Origin: Synechococcus sp. PCC 7335
Lineage (GTDB): Bacteria; Cyanobacteriota; Cyanobacteriia; Phormidesmidales; Phormidesmidaceae
Reading direction: 5' to 3'
DNA length: 64,000 nucleotides
Assembly: GCF_000155595.1 (NCBI RefSeq)
Contig: NZ_DS989904.1
Span: 3,924,786 to 3,988,785, forward strand
Part shown: positions 7,814-17,223 of the stretch, piece by piece
How the letters are laid out: every line of letters starts with the position of its first letter
How positions within the stretch are numbered: the stretch's first letter is position 1
The notes under the pieces: model-generated
What the model was told of the DNA's origin: nothing
The model's input: the letters and a program-made list of their open reading frames with translations, nothing else
Database searches by the model: none
Position numbers and translations under genes: made by a program

Positions 7814-9670
7814 TTAGAAATCGCTACGGGTTTCCAAGGCGGCTTTTATGCGGCTGAGGACTTCAGGCAAAGCGATCGCTCCCAAATCTCCCTCTTTTCG
7901 TGTGCGAATACTCAAAGTATTGTCCGTGACTTCCTGATCACCGATTACAGACATTACCGGAATTTTAGCCTTCTCAGAATTGCGGATCATCTTTCCCAGC
8001 CGCTCACCACTTTTATCTACTTCGACCCGCGCTCCTAGTTTACGCATGTCTATCGCCGCCCGCTCGGCATATTCCCAATGGCTCTCGGCTACCGGCAACA
8101 GCCGCACTTGTTCAGGCGCAAGCCACAGGGGAAAGTCCCCAGCATACTGCTCGATCAAAATACCAATCAGCCGCTCTAAAGAACCAAACGGTGCTCTATG
8201 AATCATGATTGGGCGCTGCCGACTACCGTCTTCTGCCACGTATTCCAGATTGAAGCGCTCTGGCAGATTATAGTCTACCTGCACAGTCCCTAGCTGCCAC
8301 TCTCGATCAAGTGCGTCACGCACAATAAAGTCCAGCTTTGGCCCATAGAAAGCTGCCTCACCGATTCCTTCAAAGTGGTCCATGCCCATCGTCTCCACCG
8401 CCTGGCGAATGGCGCTTTGCGCTTTCTCCCAAGCTTCATCTGAGCCGATATACTTACTTTTGTTCTTAGGATCACGAAAGCTCAGCCTCGCTCTGAAGGA
8501 CTGATCCATCTGCAACACCTTTAAGGTCGCCTGAATCAAATCAACCACTTTGAGAAATTCATCATTAAGCTGATTGGGCGTCACAAACAAATGGGCATCA
8601 TCTTGGGTAAAGCCACGCACTCTAGTAAGACCCCCTAGCTCACCAGACTGCTCATAGCGATACACAGTGCCAAACTCAGCTAACCGAATCGGTAACTCTT
8701 TGTAGGAACGCAGCTGACTTTTGTAGATTTGTACGTGGAAAGGACAGTTCATTGCCTTGAGCACAAACCCTTCGTCTTCACTTTCGCCCATCATCGGGAA
8801 CAAATCTTCACTGTACTTTTGCCAGTGGCCAGAGGTTTTGAATAAATCGACTCGGCCTACATGAGGTGTCACAACAGGCAAATATCCCCTGGCCACTTGC
8901 TCTCCTTTCAGATAGTCTTCTAGAGTAGAGCGCAATACGGTGCCTTTTGGCGTCCATAGGGGTAGTCCAGGTCCAACTTCATCGGAGAAGATAAACAGTC
9001 CTAGCTCCTTGCCAAGCTTGCGGTGGTCCCGGCGTTTCGCTTCTTCTTTTCTACGCTTATATTCTTTAAGCTCTTCGGGCGTTTCCCAAGCGGTACCGTA
9101 AATTCGCTGGAGCTGCGCTTTGGTTTCATCTCCACGCCAGTAGGCTCCTGCAACGCTCTCTAGCTCAAAAGCCTTGGGATTGAGATCTTTAGTTGTTTCA
9201 ATATGAGGGCCCGCACACAAATCCCACCACTGATCGCCTAGGTGATAAAGCGTGATCGGCTCTTCTAAACGCTCTAGAATTTCTAGCTTATAAGGTTCTT
9301 TAAGTTCCTCTATCCGACGCTTTGCCTCTTCTCGACTGACCTCCTCACGAATGACAGGTAACCCTTTCTTGATAATTTTGACCATCTCTTTTTTGATGGA
9401 CTTCAGATCTTTATCAGTGAACGGTTCAGGAGCATCAAAGTCATAATAGAAACCATAGTCAATCGAAGGGCCAATAGTGACTTGCGCCTTAGGAAACAAG
9501 CGCTGTACGGCCATAGCCATCACATGAGAGAAGGTATGGCGAATCCGCTCTAATTTTTCTGATTCGTCGGTACGTAGTAGCTTGATTGGGGTCTCTGGTG
9601 TAGCGACCGGAGCTGCTGGATTTGAATTTGCTCCGGATGTAGAAGCTTGAGAAGATTGGGAGGCCACCAT
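7814..9670 (-). CDS. thrS: Threonyl-tRNA synthetase
   Basis: The product is 618 residues from ATG 9670. An upstream in-frame TTG at 9703 is less likely. After a low-complexity leader come the second editing-type domain (RHTFSHVMAMAVQRLFP, with the metal-site CAGPHIET), the class II catalytic core (AMNCPFHV with the zinc Cys, RVRGFTQDDAHLF, and the motif 3 IHRAPFGSLERLIGIL) and the anticodon-binding domain (VRLLPVAESHWEYA). The N-terminal TGS domain of the E. coli enzyme appears to be absent, as in other cyanobacterial ThrRS. It charges tRNA-Thr and clears Ser-tRNA-Thr. Confidence 0.95.
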   Translation of the reverse strand: MVASQSSQASTSGANSNPAAPVATPETPIKLLRTDESEKLERIRHTFSHVMAMAVQRLFPKAQVTIGPSIDYGFYYDFDAPEPFTDKDLKSIKKEMVKIIKKGLPVIREEVSREEAKRRIEELKEPYKLEILERLEEPITLYHLGDQWWDLCAGPHIETTKDLNPKAFELESVAGAYWRGDETKAQLQRIYGTAWETPEELKEYKRRKEEAKRRDHRKLGKELGLFIFSDEVGPGLPLWTPKGTVLRSTLEDYLKGEQVARGYLPVVTPHVGRVDLFKTSGHWQKYSEDLFPMMGESEDEGFVLKAMNCPFHVQIYKSQLRSYKELPIRLAEFGTVYRYEQSGELGGLTRVRGFTQDDAHLFVTPNQLNDEFLKVVDLIQATLKVLQMDQSFRARLSFRDPKNKSKYIGSDEAWEKAQSAIRQAVETMGMDHFEGIGEAAFYGPKLDFIVRDALDREWQLGTVQVDYNLPERFNLEYVAEDGSRQRPIMIHRAPFGSLERLIGILIEQYAGDFPLWLAPEQVRLLPVAESHWEYAERAAIDMRKLGARVEVDKSGERLGKMIRNSEKAKIPVMSVIGDQEVTDNTLSIRTRKEGDLGAIALPEVLSRIKAALETRSDF

Positions 9671-10643
9671 AGGAAAAACAAGAGTGAAACGTACAGAAGA
9701 CAACCATGCTCAGCAATAAACATAACCCAGCTATCAAGGCAATACGCCTGTTCAAGCTTTCGATCGGCCGATGCACTGCTTGAGCAGCACTGCTCGACTG
9801 GCGTTAAGCTTTGAGTTAGATTTGAATGCCGAATTTTAACCCAGCCTGACTTTGTACTGAATATTCGTGCTGAATTAGTGTAGCGCGAAGCTTTCTCTAT
9901 CGATCATTGCTATCGATTGAATGGAAAGAATCAAATTGATATGCATGGAAAGGACTAACTTGATAGATCAACAAATTACTTGCTATACTAAACCTCGGTT
10001 GAAGCAAAAAGACCAGCCCACAGCATATAAGCTAACGAGCAGGAGCTTTTGTTAGGGCAAATTATCTAAGAAGTCACTTACCATAAGGGCTACAAGGCTT
10101 ATAACTGTTGACCGTATCATTGTTCGACGCATACAAACTCAACGTATGTAGAGGGTAATGTATTTGTAAGCGATGCTTGATAGGCTGTAGAGCCTGCAAG
10201 CAAAGCCATACACTCAAGGCTAAACAGTTCAAGGCTAAACAGCCTGACTGATACTTGCGAGTACTTACGAGATGTCAGAAGCCTAAGCTATCACTCAATC
10301 TCATTCGTTTGGCTGATATCTAAGGATAGATGACTCTAGTAAGACGCACTAGATAGAATCTTCTTACGAAAGATTAACACCGTAAGTAAAGGCTCTATTT
10401 ATCCGCTATAAACTTATGGCAACTGACTAGAGAGATACCTGGTCTGGCTTCATCAAAGGCCTAAGGCATATGGCGATTTGCCTAAGCTGATATATGTCGA
10501 AACTATGTGTTGGAACGCGCATGCTAGGGCAACTGTACAGAGCCTCATGCGGTAAGTAGCTGACAGTAGGTTGGTCTTTGCTATACCATTCGAATCTTTT
10601 GAAAAAGTATCCTCCAAGCTGAGTATTCTCAAAACTGAATTTT
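9671..10643. other. Gene-free 970-bp stretch with a short tandem repeat
   Basis: No open frame with family support was found between thrS and the DUF4327 gene. The one clear repeat is TCAAGGCTAAACAG at 10214-10227 and again at 10229-10242 (15-bp period). I looked for tRNA, tmRNA, RNase P and SRP RNA signatures by eye and saw none. It probably holds the thrS leader and the promoter of the downstream gene. Confidence 0.4.
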
Positions 10644-10928
10644 ATGACAACTCAATCGACTGCTGTGCCACCACTAACCAACTCGGTGGCTGACAAGTTA
10701 GTGACTGAACATCCAATGGTCAAGTTTCAACGTAAAGTGCGATCGCTAGTTGATGCCAAAGCTATTCAGCCTTCTGATAGCCTATGGAAGATTGCTTTTA
10801 TCTTTAGCGATAAGTGGGCGCATTGGAAGTCTGAACTAGAATCATTTGGTTTTACGATGAAAGATTCTATCGACGACTTGCTGGCTGTGGACTGTTGGGA
10901 AGAGGACGAAGACCTGATAGAAGCGTAG
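10644..10928 (+). CDS. DUF4327 family protein
   Basis: The product is 94 residues. It matches the cyanobacterial DUF4327 pattern: HPMVKFQRKVRSLVDAKAI, a central WKIAFIFSDKWAHWKSELE segment, and a C-terminal acidic Trp motif (LLAVDCWEEDEDL). The biochemical role of the family is unknown; it is small, soluble and predicted helical. A second, diverged DUF4327 gene lies at 16130-16363. A long gene-free region lies upstream. It ends 22 bp before the convergent HugZ-like gene. Confidence 0.75.
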   Translation: MTTQSTAVPPLTNSVADKLVTEHPMVKFQRKVRSLVDAKAIQPSDSLWKIAFIFSDKWAHWKSELESFGFTMKDSIDDLLAVDCWEEDEDLIEA

Positions 10929-10949
10929 GCGTTAGAGGGAGTTCTGCGT

Positions 10950-11447
10950 CTAGGACTCACCTTTGTGTATCAGCTGGTCTAGATTGTTTGGATCGATATC
11001 GTACGCTTTGCCGAATCCTAGAACAAATCGACCTGAGCGAGGTTGCAATTGAAAGATCCGAAAGTCAGGTAGGCCTTTCATAAGGTCGATGATATTGCTA
11101 AAGCGGGTCTCAAATGCTTGCGCGATCGCTCCCCACTGCTCACTATCTCTGTCTAGCAAAGTCACTATGCAGCTGTAGCTCAAGCGCTTGCGAGCAAACA
11201 TCTGCGTCGTCTTTGATTCGTCTTCTATAAACAGCGCACTTGCTTTTTGAGTTGTGGTTAGGTTGTCGGTGTGCGCAGATAAACCGCTAACGAAGATATA
11301 GATATTTTTCGCTTCATCCACAATACAAGGTGAATAGCTGGCCTGAGGTTGAGAATCTAAACTAGTGGTTCCTAGAATGACGCTCTCAAATTGGTCGGGA
11401 AACGCCTGATAGATTTGTTGAAGTTTCTCTGGGGATAAGCCTTGCAT
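10950..11447 (-). CDS. HugZ/pyridoxamine-phosphate-oxidase-fold protein
   Basis: The product is 165 residues with a split-barrel flavin- or heme-binding fold. The segments GTTSLDSQPQASYSPCIVDE, SGLSAHTDNLTTTQKASALF and SYSCIVTLLDRDSEQW match the HugZ-like branch of PNPOx-fold proteins, which includes heme-degrading enzymes. The C-terminal DFRIFQLQPRSGRFVLGFGKAY is the family ending. The substrate (heme, F420 or FMN) cannot be decided from sequence alone. It is convergent with the DUF4327 gene. Confidence 0.75.
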   Translation of the reverse strand: MQGLSPEKLQQIYQAFPDQFESVILGTTSLDSQPQASYSPCIVDEAKNIYIFVSGLSAHTDNLTTTQKASALFIEDESKTTQMFARKRLSYSCIVTLLDRDSEQWGAIAQAFETRFSNIIDLMKGLPDFRIFQLQPRSGRFVLGFGKAYDIDPNNLDQLIHKGES

Positions 11448-11830
11448 AGTCTGAAATGTTCCTCTCGGGGTAGAAGAGCCAAAGTACTGCTTTAAGACTA
11501 CTTGGACGCTGACTATAGTTTGAGGGTTTTAATGCCTCTGATAGGTCAACTAAGGTAGTCCAATCAAGGATACTAGACGCCTTGAAAGCCTAATTTGGCA
11601 GCAGTCAACTAAGCGAGCCTGATAAACGAAAGGGAGCATATATCCTCACTTTGCTGTAGTTCCTACTTTTCTATAGCTACGCTGGAGTGATACCCTGCTG
11701 CCAGTTGGGCTTGCTAAGAAGTCAGTCAATAGGTAGTTATTCAGAATCTACGAACCCTGCTACTGTAGACGAAGTTCAACTTTACATTTCGATACAAACT
11801 TTCAATACTATTGATAGATTCTCTTACTGC

Positions 11831-12571
11831 ATGACTGCTCGATCCTTATCTACCGCCTTAATTAGAGAATCTTTTGTCTCTATCTCTATTGCTACACTGA
11901 TTGTACTCCTTTGGATATCAACTGCTTACGCCAGTCTATTCTTATTACCTGACGCCCAAACACTCTCTATAGGCGTCGTGTTAGCAACTATTGTCATCCG
12001 GTCGTTTCTGCATACGGGCCTATTCATCTTGGCGCATGACGCAATGCACGGCACGCTGATGCCTGCCTACCCAAAGCTGAATGATAGAGCTGGGCAAGTC
12101 ATCTTGTGGATATACAGTTTTCTATCTTTTGACATGATGCAGGCGTGCCACCACCAGCATCACCGTACCCCGGCCCAGACTGCTGATCCAGACTTCTATC
12201 CGAGCAGCTTCTGGCCCTGGTACTTCAAATTTATGCGGGTTTATATCAAAGGTGGGCAGGGCTGGACAATCTTTTGGGGGATGTCTGCCTTCTTTTATCC
12301 AATGGTTTTGGGTCTAGGTGTACCTGTTCTCAACGCAGTTTTGTTTTGGCTGTTACCCCAAGCCTTAAGCTCTTGGCAGCTATTTTACTTTGGCACCTAT
12401 CGTCCCCATAAGCGCCCAGATGGCGGTCATACTAACGTTCATCGGGCCAATAGTAGTCGTGCTACGCCGCTTCTATCATTCTTGAGTTGCTACCACTTCG
12501 ACTACCATTGGGAACATCACGAGTATCCGCATCTGCCTTGGTACAAGCTGCCATCTATGCACCAGCAGTAG
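11831..12571 (+). CDS. crtW: Beta-carotene ketolase (CrtW type)
   Basis: The product is 246 residues from ATG 11831, close to the size of Nostoc CrtW; the longer frame from GTG 11687 is not needed. It is a membrane di-iron fatty-acid-hydroxylase-superfamily protein with three His boxes: HDAMH, HHQHH and the C-terminal HWEHHEYPHLPW. Four hydrophobic segments are visible. GTYRPHKRPDGGHTNVHRA is the characteristic CrtW stretch. The enzyme adds the 4-keto group to beta-carotene, giving echinenone and canthaxanthin, carotenoids used for photoprotection and by orange carotenoid protein in many cyanobacteria. It stands alone, with no other crt gene in the window. Confidence 0.88.
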   Translation: MTARSLSTALIRESFVSISIATLIVLLWISTAYASLFLLPDAQTLSIGVVLATIVIRSFLHTGLFILAHDAMHGTLMPAYPKLNDRAGQVILWIYSFLSFDMMQACHHQHHRTPAQTADPDFYPSSFWPWYFKFMRVYIKGGQGWTIFWGMSAFFYPMVLGLGVPVLNAVLFWLLPQALSSWQLFYFGTYRPHKRPDGGHTNVHRANSSRATPLLSFLSCYHFDYHWEHHEYPHLPWYKLPSMHQQ

Positions 12572-12646
12572 TCATCTATTGGTAGTAATCTGTTTAGTAG
12601 TACCAAGCTGTTGAAAGCTCGAGGAAGGGCCTTGAGGGGAGTCGCT

Positions 12647-13057
12647 ATGGGTTTATTTTCTTTTTCGGGTACGCCACCTACCGATCTGGGGGTAAAAGAC
12701 GGACGACTAAAGGCGTGTCCGGGTACACCTAACTGTGTATGTTCTCACACGCCTACTGACGATACGGAGCATGCGATTTCGCCCCTTACCTTTACTGGCT
12801 CAGCTAAGGACGCGATCGCTCGGCTCAAAACCATCATTGAAGGGATGGAACGCTCGAAGATAAATACCGTGAGCGATGACTATCTCTACGCAGAATTCTC
12901 TAGTAAACTGATGGGCTTTGTCGACGATGTAGAATTCTACGTGCCAGCCGGTGAGTCAGTCATTCATACCCGCAGTGCAGCCCGCCTTGGCAAGTCTGAT
13001 CTAGGGGCGAACCGCAAGCGAACTGAGGAAATTCGTAAAAAATTCACAGCTAGCTAG
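12647..13057 (+). CDS. DUF1499 family protein
   Basis: The product is 136 residues from ATG 12647, preceded by GGGGAG; the in-frame TTG at 12611 is rejected. The DUF1499 signature is clear: LKACPGTPNCVCS near the start, then FVDDVEFYVP and a C-terminal HTRSAARLGKSDLGANRKR. Function is unknown; the family is widespread in cyanobacteria and plastid-bearing eukaryotes. No signal peptide is visible. It could share a transcript with the upstream ketolase gene 75 bp away. Confidence 0.82.
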   Translation: MGLFSFSGTPPTDLGVKDGRLKACPGTPNCVCSHTPTDDTEHAISPLTFTGSAKDAIARLKTIIEGMERSKINTVSDDYLYAEFSSKLMGFVDDVEFYVPAGESVIHTRSAARLGKSDLGANRKRTEEIRKKFTAS

Positions 13058-13137
13058 CAGATAGCTCCCTTTCTAGAGGCACTCAGACTGTAGTATGAGT
13101 GAGGAAATTGGACACAATCGAAGTTGTGTAACCATCG

Positions 13138-14877
13138 ATGGTAAATACTGTTGAAGCTGAGCTGTCTGTCCACGATGAACGAACCTCAAAGGACTTAGAC
13201 GAGTCTCTATCCATAGGAAGAATAGAAGACGCACTCAACCTTACCTTGCAAGAAAGGTTGCTAAGCAAGGGTCGCCCAGAGCTGGTGCTAGTCGCTATAG
13301 ATATTGGCACTAACTCTATTCATATGGTGATTGTCAAAATTGACGCAACGCTACCTTCTTTCAACATTATTGGCAAAGAAAAAGACACAGTTCGACTCGG
13401 AGACTTTTGCGAAGAAACCGGTAGCCTGACAGAAGAAGCTATGACAAGAGGCATTGCTTCGCTCAAGCGCTGCTTGCAAATTGCTGAGCGTTTTCAAGCG
13501 GATGATGTTGTCGCCGTAGCGACTAGCGCTGTACGTGAAGCGGTCAATGGCCAAGTATTTATTGATCGCGTCAAGACAGAGGTTGGCCTATCGATTAATC
13601 TGATTGCTGGCAAGGAAGAAGCCAGGCGGATTTATCTAGGCGTGATTTCTGGCATGGAGCTAAAAGGTCAGCCTCACGTGATTGTAGATATTGGTGGTGG
13701 CTCTACGGAGATTATTGCGGGTCGCGGGGGGCGTCATGACTTTTTAAGTAGTACTAAGGTCGGCGCGGTACGCCTGACATCACAGTTTGTGACGACTGAT
13801 CCCATTAGCAAAGAGGAGTATACGTATCTAAAAGCTTACGTTCGAGGCATGCTAGAACCCACCATAGATTCGCTTAGATCTAAGCTAAGGCAGAAGCTAG
13901 CAGGGACAGCGCACGAGCATATGACGCTGAGCATGATTGGCACTTCTGGCACGATTGAGTGTTTAGCTGCGCTTGAAGCGATTGATAAAACCGGATCAGA
14001 GCCCGATCCAATCAACGGCTGTTTGCTGACACGCAGTGAGCTAGATGCTCGGATTAATCAGCTCCGTAAGATGAGCTATACAGAGCGGTTAGCACTGCCA
14101 GGGATGTCTGAGCGACGAGCAGAGATTGTGGTGCCAGGTGCAATTATCTTGCAGACGGTCATGAAGCTTTTGAACATCTCGCAGCTCAAGGTCTGTGAAA
14201 GAGCCTTACGGGAGGGCGTAGTCGTCAATTGGATGCTGATCAACGGCCTGATCGAAGATCGCATGGCATTTCAAGACTCGATTCGCGATCGCTCTGTGCG
14301 AAAGCTTGCAAATAAATACAAAGCTAATGGCGACACCGTTGCCCAGTTTGCAACTAGCCTATTCGATCAAACCCAAGGGGTGTTGCATAACCTATCGCTG
14401 CTGGAGCGAGAATATCTGTGGGCAGCGGCAATGCTACATAATAGCGGCCACTATATTAGTCATTCTGCGCATCACAAGCATTCTTATTACCTAATTCGCA
14501 ATGGTGGGCTACTAGGCTTCACAGAGACTGAGATAGAAATTATCGGAAATATTGCTCGCTACCATCGCAAGAATCTACCTAAAAGGCGACACGACAACTA
14601 CAACAATTTGCCAGGGAAGTACGAGCGCAAGCTAGTCGATCAGCTAGGGGCAATACTACGAGTGGCAGTAGCCCTAGATAGGGCACGCAGCCAGGCGATT
14701 ACATCTATCGAAACCATCTTTGACGATCAAAGCAGAACGCTGACGCTGCAGCTCACGCCTGACGATGCAAACAACAAATGTGAGCTGGAGCTTTGGAACA
14801 TCGGCTACAAGAAAGCCTGGTTTGAAGAGGTATTTGGAGTCAGCCTAGACGCTACAGTTTCCGTAGTCGGCAACTAA
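13138..14877 (+). CDS. ppx: Ppx/GppA exopolyphosphatase
   Basis: The product is 579 residues. The N-terminal ASKHA domain has phosphate loop 1 AIDIGTNSIHMVIV (from about residue 53), VATSAVREA, the second loop DIGGGSTEII, and SMIGTSGTIECLAAL. The C-terminal half has the HD-like region with AAAMLHNSGHYISHSAHH and ARYHRK. These enzymes shorten inorganic polyphosphate and/or hydrolyse pppGpp. The length fits cyanobacterial long-form Ppx. The first 45 residues are a variable acidic leader and the ribosome site is weak, so the exact start is uncertain. The gene is monocistronic by spacing. Confidence 0.9.
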   Translation: MVNTVEAELSVHDERTSKDLDESLSIGRIEDALNLTLQERLLSKGRPELVLVAIDIGTNSIHMVIVKIDATLPSFNIIGKEKDTVRLGDFCEETGSLTEEAMTRGIASLKRCLQIAERFQADDVVAVATSAVREAVNGQVFIDRVKTEVGLSINLIAGKEEARRIYLGVISGMELKGQPHVIVDIGGGSTEIIAGRGGRHDFLSSTKVGAVRLTSQFVTTDPISKEEYTYLKAYVRGMLEPTIDSLRSKLRQKLAGTAHEHMTLSMIGTSGTIECLAALEAIDKTGSEPDPINGCLLTRSELDARINQLRKMSYTERLALPGMSERRAEIVVPGAIILQTVMKLLNISQLKVCERALREGVVVNWMLINGLIEDRMAFQDSIRDRSVRKLANKYKANGDTVAQFATSLFDQTQGVLHNLSLLEREYLWAAAMLHNSGHYISHSAHHKHSYYLIRNGGLLGFTETEIEIIGNIARYHRKNLPKRRHDNYNNLPGKYERKLVDQLGAILRVAVALDRARSQAITSIETIFDDQSRTLTLQLTPDDANNKCELELWNIGYKKAWFEEVFGVSLDATVSVVGN

Positions 14878-14929
14878 CTAGAAGCATCAGCTCAGAAGCA
14901 TCGATAGACCACTACAGAACCAACCAGCA

Positions 14930-14977
14930 GGAGCGATAGAAAACTTCCAAAGCTTGGAGAAATTCTATTGCTGCTCC
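14930..14977. terminator. Nested hairpin between ppx and the zinc-ribbon gene
   Basis: Outer arms GGAGC.GATAGAA (from 14930) and TTCTATTGC..GCTCC (to 14977) enclose an inner TTCCAA/TTGGAG stem. It lies 52 bp past the ppx stop and 15 bp past the stop of the convergent small gene. On the minus strand the inner stem is followed by a TTTT run. It is a likely bidirectional transcription end, with no strong T-tract on the plus side. Confidence 0.4.
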
Positions 14978-14992
14978 AAAATAACAGAGATA

Positions 14993-15202
14993 TCAGGCCG
15001 GCAAAAGTACGGTGTCTTGAAGTGGAACTCTATTTATAACAGCAGGCAGGTGCTTATCTATAGCACTTCTGTGGAGACTTCTCGCACAACAGGCATCTTC
15101 ACGACCAAGCATATCTTGCCGACAGCTTGGGCAAAACCAGCGCACTTCCCCATGCCGGATATGGCGCAACAAACAACTATTACAACAAAGGCAATAACTC
15201 AT
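14993..15202 (-). CDS. Small cyanobacterial zinc-ribbon protein
   Basis: The product is 69 residues. The first half is a compact metal-binding unit: CLCCNSCLLRHIRHGEVRWF followed at once by CPSC and RQDML. The four-cysteine knuckle pattern plus LLRHIRHG and WFCPxC is a recurring small protein family in cyanobacteria with no assigned function. Structural zinc binding is a sound inference; DNA, RNA or protein contact is a guess. The opposite-strand frame over the same bases has no such pattern and is rejected. GAGG lies about 12 nt upstream of ATG 15202. The C-terminal half is unconserved-looking. Confidence 0.65.
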   Translation of the reverse strand: MSYCLCCNSCLLRHIRHGEVRWFCPSCRQDMLGREDACCARSLHRSAIDKHLPAVINRVPLQDTVLLPA

Positions 15203-15461
15203 GATCAGTAGACCTCATAACATAGTCATCCACTGATGCATTAGCAAATAACTATGCACTTAGCAGCTCGTGGAACCAGGATCAAACGTTTATTCAGGGT
15301 TCAAGCTAAATGCAAAAATGCTATTGCAAAATAGGGATGTATTCTTAACTTTTCACAGTGGGTTCAGTGTGTGTTCTCTCTCTGGAAGGGGCTAGCCAAA
15401 CAGCCGCTTCAAATCACCCCATAGAACTACCCCATAGAACCAATAGAAGGGCAAAACCTTA

Positions 15462-15475
15462 GGACTGATTAGTCC
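15462..15475 (-). terminator. Candidate terminator of the universal stress gene
   Basis: GGACT-gatt-AGTCC forms a 5-bp stem with a 4-nt loop, 28 bp past the stop of the minus-strand usp gene and followed on that strand by a short TTTT. It is weak. The rest of 15203-15461 shows only a duplicated CCCCATAGAAC. Confidence 0.3.
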
Positions 15476-15502
15476 CATAGGTATGTCTCTATGCCACTGT
15501 AT

Positions 15503-16048
15503 CTATGCAGCTGTCAGCTTATGGTCTTGAGTAAAAGCTTCAGACTCTGCTGCTTCTGTATTGGCAGTTTGAGCACGAACTATCAGCACTGAGCAGGGAG
15601 CCCGGTGCATAACGTAGCTACTGACGCTACCAATGAGTAGTTCGTTGATGCCCCTGCGTCCATGGGTACCTACTACCACTAGGCTGGCTTTCTCGGTTTT
15701 TGCGCGATTGCAAATGAGGGTTCCTGGATCGCCTACGTCTTGAAAGACCCTAGCCCGCACGCCCACTTTTGTTGCTCTATGCTCTAGTTTAGAAAGCGTT
15801 TCATATCCCCTTCGCTTGCACATGTCATATTGTTTTTGGTAGGCATCCCAGGCATACTCAGGGACTGCAAACGGGTAGCCGGCTAGGCTGGGATAGGCCA
15901 TCGTGGGTAGTTCACCCGTTCCATCGGTTGAGAGAACGCTTAGGAGCGTTAGCTCTGCACTTTCTGCTTTAGCCATATCAAGGGCTACTTGAAACACCGC
16001 TTCATAAGACTCGTTGGTATCTAGCGCAACCAGGATCTTATTAATCAT
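15503..16048 (-). CDS. Universal stress protein (UspA family, ATP-binding type)
   Basis: The product is 181 residues. It opens KILVALDTNESYEAVFQVAL and ends with GTHGRRGINELLIGSVS, which fits the G-x2-G-x9-G-S ATP-binding rule, followed by APCSVLIVR. A roughly 25-residue insertion with Tyr and Pro (about 50-75) and a short C-terminal tail are extra to the minimal domain. An AGGAG site lies 7 nt before ATG 16048. The family modulates stress survival by unclear means. The DUF4327 gene 81 bp upstream reads in the same direction. Confidence 0.9.
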   Translation of the reverse strand: MINKILVALDTNESYEAVFQVALDMAKAESAELTLLSVLSTDGTGELPTMAYPSLAGYPFAVPEYAWDAYQKQYDMCKRRGYETLSKLEHRATKVGVRARVFQDVGDPGTLICNRAKTEKASLVVVGTHGRRGINELLIGSVSSYVMHRAPCSVLIVRAQTANTEAAESEAFTQDHKLTAA

Positions 16049-16129
16049 GGTGATCTCCTAACATCTCGTCTTCTTTTCTTTTAGCGGTAGGGTGTGAAGA
16101 AACTGTGAAGATGAAGGAAACTTAGTTAT

Positions 16130-16363
16130 TTATGTATCTTCTTCCCAACGATCCTGGCTGAGAAGATCGATAATGCGATCGCGCAGTAAAAACTCATTAT
16201 TAGCTAGTTCTAACTTGAAGCACTCCCATCTATGGTCTGGGATATGGTGAGATAGCCCGTAGATAGGCTGCTGACGATCGACAACTCTTCTGTATACAAG
16301 CGCTCTAGTCTCGTCGCGTAGCATATCAAGCGTATAGACTTTCCTTTGAAGCGAAGTAGCCAT
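16130..16363 (-). CDS. DUF4327 family protein (second copy)
   Basis: The product is 77 residues. It fits the typical DUF4327 pattern well: YTLDMLRDETRALVYRRVV, RQQPIYGLSHHIPDHRW and the terminal NNEFLLRDRIIDLLSQDRWE. Its role is unknown. It lies 81 bp upstream of the universal stress gene and could be co-transcribed with it, hinting at a stress link by context only. It is more canonical than the copy at 10644-10928. Confidence 0.82.
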   Translation of the reverse strand: MATSLQRKVYTLDMLRDETRALVYRRVVDRQQPIYGLSHHIPDHRWECFKLELANNEFLLRDRIIDLLSQDRWEEDT

Positions 16364-16560
16364 AATGCAATCCCTAATTCAGATCAGCTTTTCTCTACGC
16401 CTGAGAGTACAGAACAATGTTGACGAAATTATGGAGAAACCGTATCGATGAATACAATTTTCCGGCTATTTCCTACAGTTAATTCTCTGCTGATGAGTTT
16501 GTGTAGCTAGTCTAGATGAGGGCTCACAAGACAAACCTCTACAAGTAGATAGGATGATAT

Positions 16561-17136
16561 CTACAGAAGATCATCGATGACAGAACGCCAGTCTTGCACG
16601 CTAGAACTAGATGATAGGGTAGTGGCTTCTGCGCCGTTGATAAAGAACGTTGGCGTAGACCAAACACCGCGTACAATCGCAAAGCGCGCTGGGATGCGAG
16701 CTTGAGCGTAGATTTCTTTACTACTTAGCAACTTGAGAAACTGTTCTTTGTCTTTATACGCTGTCGCCTCAGCGGCGCATTCAGCTAGAAAGGTGTGAAA
16801 CTCTGTTTGGGTTTTATCTTTCCAGGCTTCATTAGCAAACTCTGGCTGCTTGCCGAACAAATAGCTAACAAAGTCAATAAACTTTTGGGTATCTGCATCA
16901 GAGACCGCGATCGCTGCTTTGGTCGCATCCCAACTTTGTCGATGGTTGCCCAACGACATCGGCTGAAACACCCAATAGAGCTGCTCTGCTGTATAGGCTG
17001 CCTTTACCTGCATCACAGTGTCCCAGCACTTTTTAGAGAAAGGACACTCGAGATCAAAGAACACTTCAACCATAATTGGCGCATTTGCATTGCCAATACG
17101 GTAGCCACTACGACGAGACGGAACAGGAATAGACAT
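16561..17136 (-). CDS. DsbA-family thioredoxin-fold protein
   Basis: The product is 191 residues with no signal peptide. A thioredoxin_4/DsbA-like fold is indicated by MVEVFFDLECPFSKKCWDTV, with the active-site-position CPFS (one Cys, Ser in place of the second), a helical insertion (about 75-140) and the cis-Pro loop VWSTPTFFINGAE. The single catalytic Cys suggests a monothiol or glutathione-S-transferase-like/isomerase role rather than a dithiol oxidase. It is divergent from the aldo/keto reductase gene across a short palindromic region. Confidence 0.75.
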   Translation of the reverse strand: MSIPVPSRRSGYRIGNANAPIMVEVFFDLECPFSKKCWDTVMQVKAAYTAEQLYWVFQPMSLGNHRQSWDATKAAIAVSDADTQKFIDFVSYLFGKQPEFANEAWKDKTQTEFHTFLAECAAEATAYKDKEQFLKLLSSKEIYAQARIPARFAIVRGVWSTPTFFINGAEATTLSSSSSVQDWRSVIDDLL

Positions 17137-17223
17137 ATGAGCAGCAAAATCTATCTAAGAACTCCCAAAATCCTTGCATACCAGCACAGCCTTTGACAAT
17201 TCATCCTCCGCTCAATTTTGCGC

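Noticed and set aside
14954..15211. 85-residue plus-strand frame opposite the zinc-ribbon gene
   Set aside because: Composition is that of an antisense shadow; the minus strand carries the conserved Cys pattern.
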